Assembly (NCBI GenBank): GCA_022822785.1
Contig: JAJEAL010000085.1
Span: forward strand, 1 to 64,000
Direction of reading: 5' to 3'
Source: Candidatus Poribacteria bacterium
Lineage (GTDB): Bacteria; Poribacteria; WGA-4E; PCPOR2b
DNA: 64,000 nucleotides
Shown here: piece after piece, positions 1-7,600 of the stretch
Layout of the letters: every line of letters starts with the position of its first letter
Numbering within the stretch: position 1 is the stretch's first letter
Translations under genes and position numbers: made by a program
The notes under the pieces: generated by a model
Database searches by the model: none
What the model saw: only the letters and a program-made list of their open reading frames with translations
Told to the model about the DNA's origin: nothing

Positions 1-31
1 AGAAACGCTCGAGTCACTGGAAAAGCTGCCA

Positions 32-63
32 GAAACCGAGTTTTTTCTTCAAAACTCGGTTTC
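32..63. terminator. Inverted repeat, probable terminator of an off-window gene
   Basis: Two perfect 13-base arms (32-44 and 51-63) enclose a six-base loop. The arms end in runs of A and T, so transcripts from either strand would carry a stem followed by U-rich sequence. No gene lies to the left inside the window, so it probably ends a gene beyond the edge. The outer bases resemble those of the hairpin at 38079-38125. Confidence 0.5.
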
Positions 64-240
64 TTGTCTGGGGGTTCTACCTCAGTGAACCAATTTATGG
101 CTTTCTATTATCTGGTTACAATGAAATGTCAACAGAACCTACATATTTTGATAATTCACCATAGTTTATTAATCAAGTTTATACGCGTAATCTAACCGTG
201 AAAAGGTTAATTCGCTGATTTGTTGATTGAGGAGAATGAT

Positions 241-1284
241 ATGCACATTTCTGAATTGGATACGCCCGCACTTACGGTAGACCTCGATGTTCTTGAACGT
301 AATATCTATAATATGGCAGCCCTCTGCCGAGAGATTGACATAGACTTGCGCGTTCACACAAAAACCCACAAAGTACCGGAGATTGCTAAAATGCAGGTTG
401 CCGCCGGTTCAAAGGGAATTACGTCTCAAAAGCTTGGCGAAGCGGAGGCTATGGTTGATGGCGGGCTTGATGATATTCTAATTCCTTACAATATTGTTGG
501 CAAGCCGAAGCTGCAGCGACTAACCCAACTTGTCAAACGGGCAAAGATTACCGTAGCTCTTGATTCAGAGATAACCGCTGAAGGGATTTCTGGACAAGCT
601 GTGGCAGATGGTTGCACTGTGCGGGTAGTCATTGAGCAGGATACAGGCGGACGGCGCGTCGGCGTGCAATCCCCCCAAGCCACACTTGAGCTCGCCCAAA
701 AGGTGACGCAGATGCCCGGACTTGATTTTCAGGGCATTATGACCTATTCGAGCAACATACGCGCAAAACCATTTATTGAGGAAACGGTCGACCTTCTAGA
801 GGATGCCGGTATCCCTATCAACATCATCAGTGGAGGCGGGACAGGCGCCGAACAAGCTTCCAAAGATATAGGTTGCACTGAAACGCGCAGCGGTTCATAT
901 GTCTACGAAGGCATGACACGTATTTCTGGTTCGGCAACCCTCAATCCGGATCGATGTGCCTTGCGGATGATTGTGACAGTTGTGAGTACGCCAACTGCAG
1001 ACCGAATTATCGTTGATGGCGGTGCCAAGACGTTCACCAGTTATCCTCCCACCCCTTATGGCCATATCATCGGACATCCTGATGTAAAGATATACGGCAT
1101 GTCGGTCGAACACGGACATCTTGATGTAAGCGAATCGGAGCATAAATTCCGCGTCGGCGACCAATTAGCCATCATCCCGCTACATCAAGGTATGACAAGC
1201 AATTTGCACGACGAGTTGGTAACAGTGAGAAATGAGCAGGTAGAAACGGTTTGGAAAATTGCCGGGCGTGGCAAGGTAAAATAG
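241..1284 (+). CDS. D-threonine aldolase / D-serine dehydratase-like PLP enzyme
   Basis: This is a 347-residue alanine-racemase-N-domain protein of the D-threonine aldolase/D-serine dehydratase (DSD1) type. The fold binds pyridoxal phosphate on a lysine near the N terminus; here the RVHTKTHK stretch (about residues 37-44) matches the family's R-x-H-x-K-T-H-K signature. The C-terminal beta domain contains EHGHLD (about residues 290-295), where the family places metal ligands. A start at 241 is preferred over an upstream TTG at 220 because GGAG lies just ahead of it and the conserved DTPALTVDLD begins right after it. The substrate (D-threonine, D-3-hydroxyaspartate, D-serine or other) cannot be told. 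It converges with the next gene, 22 bases away. Confidence 0.85.
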   Translation: MHISELDTPALTVDLDVLERNIYNMAALCREIDIDLRVHTKTHKVPEIAKMQVAAGSKGITSQKLGEAEAMVDGGLDDILIPYNIVGKPKLQRLTQLVKRAKITVALDSEITAEGISGQAVADGCTVRVVIEQDTGGRRVGVQSPQATLELAQKVTQMPGLDFQGIMTYSSNIRAKPFIEETVDLLEDAGIPINIISGGGTGAEQASKDIGCTETRSGSYVYEGMTRISGSATLNPDRCALRMIVTVVSTPTADRIIVDGGAKTFTSYPPTPYGHIIGHPDVKIYGMSVEHGHLDVSESEHKFRVGDQLAIIPLHQGMTSNLHDELVTVRNEQVETVWKIAGRGKVK

Positions 1285-1306
1285 CCAAAGACAATCAATC
1301 CGAGGT

Positions 1307-2056
1307 TTAGAGCCCGTAAATCGCTTTCAGATTTCCACCAAGGATGCTTGCGGCTTCTTCGCCGGTGAATCCGATATTCCTTATACCGTTTACACCATTC
1401 ACGGCGTCCCCACTAGGTGAGTTAGATCCAAAAACGATTCGATCTGCGCCAATTCGTCCGCCACGTGCAATGTTTTTGATGCTAATTGGTTCTGCAGCAG
1501 CGATAAGGGTTGTGCCGAGATAAATATTGGCATTCTCAACCGCGGCTTGGACAGCCAGTCCCGTCCACTCACGATAACCCATGTGATCCATAATGATTGT
1601 TACATCAGGGTGGCGTTTTGCTAGTGTTCCAATGAACTCTGGTGAGCACCCGCTCATCGGCGAGCCGGAGTGGATGGTAGCGGGAATACCAAGCGACTTG
1701 GCGAGTTCCATTACTGGATCAACACAGGGCGCGTCGAGGCGATAGCGATGCGCTGCCGCCATTAGCTTGACTGTCCGGGCACCAGCATCAACGCATTGCT
1801 TGAGGTCATCGCAAGCAGCGGAACCCATTGTGGGATTAATCAGGCAGCCCGGCACGATACGCGGTTCACCTTTCGCTTCTTCTAGCAGATGTGTGTTAAT
1901 TTCTGCTGGGTTGGGTGGTAATCCGCCGGGAAATACGACACAGACATCAATGCCAGCCTTATCAGCAACGGCTATCAGACCAGTCTTACCGTAAGGCTCA
2001 CCGTTAAATTCGGCGGGCATATAGGCTTCAAAATCCGCAACAAATTGTGTAGCCAT
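1307..2056 (-). CDS. Amidohydrolase-2 family protein with degenerate metal site
   Basis: This is a 249-residue TIM-barrel protein resembling amidohydrolase family 2 (ACMSD/TIM-barrel lactonase-like, PF04909). Recognisable parts are the TIHSGS histidine, the IIMDHMGY histidine and a C-terminal FGSNSP stretch. Two features expected of active members are absent. The N-terminal H-x-H metal pair is missing (the protein opens MATQFVADFEAY), and the usual FG(S/T)D aspartate is asparagine. The start at 2056 has AAGGAG six bases upstream; an in-frame start at 2101 has no such site. It may be a non-metal or inactive member. Alternatively the first strand may have been lost, although a good Shine-Dalgarno sequence sits exactly there. 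Confidence 0.75.
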   Translation of the reverse strand: MATQFVADFEAYMPAEFNGEPYGKTGLIAVADKAGIDVCVVFPGGLPPNPAEINTHLLEEAKGEPRIVPGCLINPTMGSAACDDLKQCVDAGARTVKLMAAAHRYRLDAPCVDPVMELAKSLGIPATIHSGSPMSGCSPEFIGTLAKRHPDVTIIMDHMGYREWTGLAVQAAVENANIYLGTTLIAAAEPISIKNIARGGRIGADRIVFGSNSPSGDAVNGVNGIRNIGFTGEEAASILGGNLKAIYGL

Positions 2057-2226
2057 AGAGTTCTCCTTAGCGTCTATCTGATGCGTTTCCCTCGTTGACA
2101 CGGGGAGAGTTATCTCTTTTGTCCCGTGAGGGAAGTAGAAGGTTAGGTTTTCGGATAGATATCTAATAAAAAAATAGATAGAGAGAAAGTTGATAGATTA
2201 GAGAAACGTTTCCCATATTCACAATA

Positions 2227-2646
2227 TCACCGCTGTACGAGTTCAATGAGAATACCGTCGGGATCTCTTGCACAAACTACCCCTCCGGCATCCGGTGCTC
2301 CGACGGGATCGGACAGGAATTCTACACCTTTTTGCTTCAATTTTTCGACGGTTCCCCACACATCCTCAACAAAAAAGGTGAGCCAACGCACACCAGCGGA
2401 GAAATCGTAGGAAGGCGTTGGTGGCGGCGATTCGATGCCCATCAGTTTAATAAGTGTTTGCCCAGCTTGTAGACGCACTTGGCGAAATCCTCGTGGTGCC
2501 AGCCCAGCTCCGACCGCTACTTCTTCGGGAATCTGGATGTCCAGAACAATTTCCAAGCCTAAGCATTCATGGTAGAAATGTAGTGACTCGTCAAAATTAC
2601 TGCACGTAATAGCGATGTCAACAATGGGATGCGTTAATTGTAACAT
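2227..2646 (-). CDS. VOC superfamily (glyoxalase/dioxygenase-like) protein
   Basis: This 139-residue protein is one vicinal-oxygen-chelate module pair. It begins LTHPIVDIAITCSNFDESLHFYHECLGLE and ends with the typical DPDGILIELVQR strand. VOC proteins bind a divalent metal or act as binding proteins; the substrate cannot be inferred. The ATG at 2646 lies 12 bases after GGAG, while a TTG at 2655 lies only three bases from it, so 2646 is taken as the start. It is a single gene with no obvious partner. Confidence 0.8.
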   Translation of the reverse strand: MLQLTHPIVDIAITCSNFDESLHFYHECLGLEIVLDIQIPEEVAVGAGLAPRGFRQVRLQAGQTLIKLMGIESPPPTPSYDFSAGVRWLTFFVEDVWGTVEKLKQKGVEFLSDPVGAPDAGGVVCARDPDGILIELVQR

Positions 2647-2651
2647 AGCAA

Positions 2652-3016
2652 TCAATCTCTCCTTTCGATGCCAAACACCACCACAAAATAGATTTGGTAG
2701 AATTTCATCGGCATTGTGAAACGTCCACCATGCCTCAAAGGCTCCGGGTGAATTAACTCAATAATTTCCGTGTACCGATTTGGCTGACATTTTCCTCCCT
2801 ATTTAAGCAGCAGGAAAATTATATCATGATAGTGGGATACCGTCGAGAGAAAAGCAAGCAGTTGGTGAGCCCGCAACAGAAAAATGGCTTCGGCTAAACG
2901 TCATATGGGAAGTTGTACCCAATCAATGTTAGCGAACTTGATATATATCACCGCTTGACAATGTTTCTCACACAGTGTTACTATTTTTCAAACAGAAATT
3001 CAAGGAGGATTGATTG
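2652..3016. other. Intergenic stretch with a possible decayed minus-strand ORF and queF promoter
   Basis: Most of the sequence upstream of queF holds no intact gene. On the minus strand an open stretch ending at a TGA at 2652-2654 reads sensibly (…RYTEIIELIHPEPL…) back to about 2790, where a TAG stops it. It has no start codon in frame. A well-placed GGAGG-ATG just upstream is in a different frame, as if one base had been lost or gained. It may be a gene remnant or chance. The queF promoter is listed separately. Confidence 0.25.
2955..2984 (+). promoter_or_regulatory. Candidate sigma70 promoter of queF
   Basis: A perfect TTGACA lies at 2955-2960. After 18 bases there is TACTAT (2979-2984), a four-of-six match to TATAAT. 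Transcription would start about 25 bases before the queF ATG, leaving room for the AGGAGG at 3003-3008. No preQ1 riboswitch-like fold is visible in so short a leader. Confidence 0.45.
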
Positions 3017-3430
3017 ATGGATCATCAATCTTATAGTAGATTACAGGACGACATCCGCGAAATGGAAACGCCGAGCATCGAAACTTGGAAAAACGAGTAC
3101 AGCGATAACGATTACACTATTGAAATCACGAATCCAGAATTCACGGCAGTTTGTCCTAAAACCGGGTTACCGGACTTTGGAACGATTCAGATTACCTATG
3201 TTCCCGATGAACAATGCGTGGAACTCAAATCGCTGAAAGAGTACTTTTTATTTTTCCGGGATGTCGGGATTTTTCATGAGCACGTTGTTAATAAAATTCT
3301 GGCTGATTTTGTTGTGGCGTGCAACCCGCGGCAGGTCGAGATTGTTGGGGATTTTCACATCCGCGGGGGTATGAAAACCGTCGTCCGTGTTAATTATGAA
3401 CGCGAAGACATGCCGCAAATCCAGTCGTAG
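3017..3430 (+). CDS. queF: NADPH-dependent 7-cyano-7-deazaguanine reductase QueF
   Basis: QueF reduces the nitrile of preQ0 to the primary amine of preQ1 in queuosine tRNA modification. This 137-residue copy is the short unimodular type. It shows the catalytic cysteine in AVCPKTG (C46), the aspartate seven residues later (D53), the ELKSLKEY stretch (69-76) that defines the family's NADPH-binding motif, and FHEH (86-89). The ATG at 3017 is eight bases after AGGAGG; a TTG at 3014 is less well spaced. Other queuosine genes are not in this window, so it stands alone. Confidence 0.95.
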   Translation: MDHQSYSRLQDDIREMETPSIETWKNEYSDNDYTIEITNPEFTAVCPKTGLPDFGTIQITYVPDEQCVELKSLKEYFLFFRDVGIFHEHVVNKILADFVVACNPRQVEIVGDFHIRGGMKTVVRVNYEREDMPQIQS

Positions 3431-3494
3431 CGGATATTCAGGGAAGTTATCAGTTTATGGTGATTTTAGAATTACTTAGACACTCCCAATGCAC

Positions 3495-3551
3495 AGCCCC
3501 CCTAAATCCTCCCCCGATTTTATCGGGAGGTGCCACTTATCAGGGGGACTT
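3495..3551. repeat. Interspersed palindromic repeat, long copy
   Basis: A nested inverted repeat: an outer CCCCCTAAATC/…AAGTCCCCCTGATAAG type stem encloses a second hairpin built from CTCCCCCGATTTTATCGGGAG. The outer parts recur at 53581-53612 without the inner hairpin. The element therefore looks like a REP/MITE-like dispersed repeat in two states. It may also act as a terminator between queF and the converging gene at 3662. Confidence 0.55.
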
Positions 3552-3661
3552 TGGCAACTTCTCGAAGATCGGAGTTGTTGGTAAATGTCTACTTATTTAT
3601 CTAATTCACCATAGTTGAAATCTGCCTCCCGCGCAAACCCTTATGCCCCTATACTTCCCAC

Positions 3662-4252
3662 CTACCACCGACTCATCTCAAAATTATGTAATCCGTGCCG
3701 GAATACAACAACGCTGCCTCCGTGCGCTAGAAGCATCTTGATCTCATACTGACTGAACCAACTAATAACCCCCGTGATCATCTCCCCACCTCTGAGGGTT
3801 AGGCACGTCGGAATTTTTTCCCTGCGGCAACGTGCAAGCACACGGTCATCAACCTGAAATCGCTCAGACTTATGAACAATCGAGACCAAATTTTGTGCTT
3901 TTAATCCCGCGTCCACTTCAATATCCTGAATAACGTGGGACATCTCATCCTTTTTGTACATATACTTGATGTTGAATTTTTCAAGATGATGCACGTCTCC
4001 ATCGGCTAGGACAACAAGGGTATAAGTTAGGCGGCGGTTGATGATACCCTCAATGCGTTTCCCATAAAGTTCAAAAACCATCGGCGTTTTTCTCCGAATC
4101 TGCTTTTGGACATAAACACGTCCGTGGCTTTCGGCACGGATTTGGGTTAGCAGCTCTGGAGATAGCTGCCGACGGCTATGATATGAGGATTTACGGTGTT
4201 GATTTGGACGCTTGGATTGACGAAAATTTTTTCGTGGTTGTGAATTTTGCAT
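3662..4252 (-). CDS. Basic protein with two Hfq/Sm-like domains
   Basis: This 196-residue protein has no name I recognise, but two stretches resemble the Hfq/Sm fold. The N terminus (1-50) is rich in R, K, Q and S, as in a disordered RNA-binding tail. Residues about 51-100 read K-x-P-x-x-x-x-L-x-G-x-x-x-x-G-x-I and end in KFNIKY. Residues about 143-192 read K-I-P-T-x-L-T-L-R-G-G-E and end in VVVFRHGLHNF, which parallels the YKHAIST of the Sm2 motif in Hfq. Hfq is normally one domain of 70-100 residues forming a hexamer, so a tandem protein could form a trimer of dimers. The RNA-binding role is inferred. The start has only a weak purine-rich site. The gene is isolated. Confidence 0.6.
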   Translation of the reverse strand: MQNSQPRKNFRQSKRPNQHRKSSYHSRRQLSPELLTQIRAESHGRVYVQKQIRRKTPMVFELYGKRIEGIINRRLTYTLVVLADGDVHHLEKFNIKYMYKKDEMSHVIQDIEVDAGLKAQNLVSIVHKSERFQVDDRVLARCRREKIPTCLTLRGGEMITGVISWFSQYEIKMLLAHGGSVVVFRHGLHNFEMSRW

Positions 4253-4553
4253 CTTTTTTCGTTTTTTAGTGTTAACCCAAAAGGAAATTCTTGTTTAATT
4301 GTATACTTGCTGAGAGATGTTTCTAAAATAACGCAAGCAACACATGTCGGTCTGCCGGGGCTAAGGTTATGCCTCCTCGTTTCGGATATATTTCACATCC
4401 GTCAGAAAAACCCTTTGTATACTCATTAAACGTGTAGGAATGGCAATTCTCAATCTGTTGGGCTTGGAAACTAAGCCATTGCAATTGGGTACTTATCGCC
4501 GAACTAGGGGACCACCCCGCGCATAAACGTCAAGACTCTCTATCAATTCGTTT
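4253..4553. other. Intergenic, no convincing gene
   Basis: About 300 bases separate the Sm-like gene from the terminator of the large TPR gene. A 60-codon plus-strand ORF (4247-4429) has no ribosome-binding site, overlaps the start of the Sm-like gene and encodes no recognisable protein. The stretch presumably holds the minus-strand promoter of the Sm-like gene, but no clear -35/-10 pair is visible. Confidence 0.4.
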
Positions 4554-4554
4554 T

Positions 4555-4594
4555 AACATAAAAAAAGGCGTCTGGGAAAGATATCCCAAACGCC
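4555..4594 (-). terminator. Rho-independent terminator of the large TPR gene
   Basis: On the minus strand, GGCGTTTGGG (one mismatch) pairs with CCCAGACGCC across an eight-base loop and is followed by seven T. It sits 38 bases after the stop codon of the 1565-residue TPR gene. Confidence 0.85.
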
Positions 4595-4631
4595 TCGGTT
4601 GAAATGGAGTTGATGAATCCAGAACATGTGG

Positions 4632-7600
4632 TTATTCGCCGCCACCACCCCCACCGGTACGACGTGGAATGTTCTGCGATCTCATATACTCCGTGATTGT
4701 GGTAATTTGACTTTGCGAGTATCTCAAAGCTGTGTTGACCTGTGTATCGCTAGGTGGGACCTCAGAATATTTACTCCACAGCCCATCAAAGGCGTCAAGC
4801 GCGTCGTTATAGTACTCATCATTCTCACCCGCTAACAACATATACGCTTCACCAATCTGGACTAAAGAAAGGTCGGCGTATTTAGTAGTCGGATAGATTT
4901 TGATGATTTCTCTGAACCCAGCGATGGCATTTTCCACAGCTTCTTTCTGTTGATCTTCAGGCGCCACTTTTGCCCGATCGAAATTGGCAGTGGCTTGAAT
5001 ATACACATCTGCCGAGAGTGCGCTCTTGGTATCGCGCAGGAACAGTTCGGCATTCTCTTTCGATTCCGCATTGATACCGGGAACCGCCAACGCCTTCTCA
5101 TACTGTTCGATCGCCATTGTATAGAAGCGGATACGGTCTTCTTCTGTAGCATCGGGGAGCACCCCTTGGTTGTAGTAGGTGTTACCGATGTTGAGAAATG
5201 CCTCAGCTGCAAAAGGACTGGTTGGGTAGTTCCCCGCGAGAACTTCGTTCACCTCAAAGACCTTTGCTAACCATTTCTCCTTATCCGCTTCATCCTCGGT
5301 ATTTTTCTCAAGCAACGCATAGCAAGTCGAAATTGCGGCGAGGGATTCAGCTGCCTGTTCATGCTGCGGATTGATGTTGCGCACCTTGGTATATTCGCCA
5401 ATAGCGTTCTGGAACTGTTGACCCGCAAAGTACGCCTCACCCGCCTGATACTGCCAGAACGGTGCCTCCGGTGCATTAGGGAATCGTCGAGCGAGGTCCA
5501 TGAACACAGATGCTGACTGCTCAAAGAAGCTAACAGTTTTCTCAGAAAACCCTTCGTCGAAACCGAGCTGCATCCGTCCCAACTCATAATAGGTGGGAGC
5601 GAGATAGCCCAATACGGTCTGGACATTTTTTGCGACATCCGCTTGTGACGAAACAGCGAAAATGCCCTTATCCGCATACTCGACGAATTGCTTCAGCACC
5701 GGAACAGCACTATTGAGGTCATCAGGTAGCTTGATTCCTGTGCCGAGCGAATAGTAGATTTGCCCGGCTGAGAAGAGCGCGTTCTGAATAAACGGACTTA
5801 TGGTATCATCAATCTCATCAGCAGATGCCATATTAGCCGCTTCAACATAGGTGGTAGCGGCTTGTCGGCTCGCATCGATATACGGTTGCAAATCGGTGCC
5901 CGGCTTGTCGGAAAAGAGTTTCCGCGCTTGGTCAAAATAGAGGAAACCGAGATTATATTGTGCCGAAACTTTCTGCGCAGTCGTTTGCGCTGCGTCGCGA
6001 GCAGCGATGGCTTGAGCGATTGCCTCCTCCATACGACCTAACTCCACGTAAAGGTCAGACCGACGAATACCACCGTCGGCCGCCATGGATTGGATGCTAG
6101 CATTAGATTCACCACCGAATTGGTTAATCAAGGTTTCATATGCTTTCAGTGCATTCTCAGCGTCATTCAATCTCTCTTGGTAAATCAACCCCATCCGATA
6201 ATATGCTTGTGCTCGGATGAGCGGATCTTTCGACAGCTGAATCGCGTTTTGATAGTTGAGGAGCGAATCACTATACTGTTTAAGATGCTCGTCCTGAGCA
6301 TACGCTATAGAGAAGTAGGAACGCCCCTTCTGATCGTCATCATCGGTATGCTGAATCACATACTGATATTCTCGCACGGCTGCTGCATGATCGCCAACAG
6401 CAGTATTCAAATCTGCGAGACGGGTATGTGCTTGACTAATGAGATCTTGTCGGGCTTTGTCCTCTGTCTGACCCTCATACGAGGTAGTCTGACGAAATGC
6501 TGCAATCGCTCCATTGTTATCATTAAGCGCGTATTTTGCCAGCCCTATTGTGTAATAGGCACTGATTGCGGCATCAGCATCGGGGTCGCTGTCAGTAACC
6601 TGCATCGCAGTACTTACAGCATTCTGGAATGCAAGCTGCTTTGCACCTTCATCCGTGCTTTTTTGACCGATCTGATAGTAGCAAACCGATGCCTGATATA
6701 GCGCATTTTTCGCGAGCTCATTATTAGGGAACATCTGAACGAATCCTTGATACTCAGCGAGCGCTTTTTCGTGATTACCGTCACCGTAATACAGGTGCCC
6801 AATTTTCAGCTGGGCGCGTGAACGAGAATCTTCTGGCGCACCAGGATTCTGAACAATTCGCCTTAGACTCGCAATGAGTTCGGCTTTCTCTTCTTCAGAT
6901 TCGAGCCCTTGCCTCTCAATAGCGGTCGCTTTGACCAAATCTATATGACCCAAAGTCTTTTGGATTGTGGTGTTATCGCTACTGCCATGCATTTCGTAAG
7001 CAGCATCGGCAATCTCTAGCACCTTTGGCCACACGCTTTCATTTCCAGCTAGCGCCATGTCACGATAAGCGAGTGCTAGTCCGTAATAAGACTCAACCGC
7101 ATTTGGACTATCCGCATAATCCGCAATTGCTTTTTCAAAGGCAGCGACGGATTTATCCAGGAGCGCCGCATCATCATCTGCGGCTTTAGCGGCTCTGTAG
7201 TAACACAACCCAACAAGATACTGTGCATCATCGGCATATTCACCTGTTGGATTACCTGCAACAACGCGTTCGTATTCAGCTGCTGCCTCGGCAAATCGTT
7301 CTTCAGAGCGCAGCAGGTCTGCCAGCTTAATTTCTGCAAGTGACCGGTTATCCGTATCCAGACCGTCCATTATAGACTGATAATGCGCCACAGCTTCGCT
7401 GTTCTTGCCCTCTTTAACAAGACTTTGTGCAATTAGGAGCTGTGCACGTTGATAATTATCGCTGCCTGGGAGGACCGCTTGGTAGAGTTCACGCGCTTTG
7501 CCCCACGCATTTAGTTTTTCGTGGGAGAGTGCTTGATTCATGACACAGGCTTCAACCTGCATTGGACGCTGGGGGAAATCGTCATAACGTCCCTGCTCGA

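Noticed and set aside
4247-4429. 60-codon plus-strand ORF between the Sm-like and TPR genes
   Set aside because: It overlaps the start of the Sm-like gene, lacks a ribosome-binding site and has no family resemblance.
6090-6701. 203-codon plus-strand ORF
   Set aside because: It runs antisense inside the 1565-residue TPR gene, has no ribosome-binding site and encodes no recognisable domain. Long antisense frames are common over TPR repeats.
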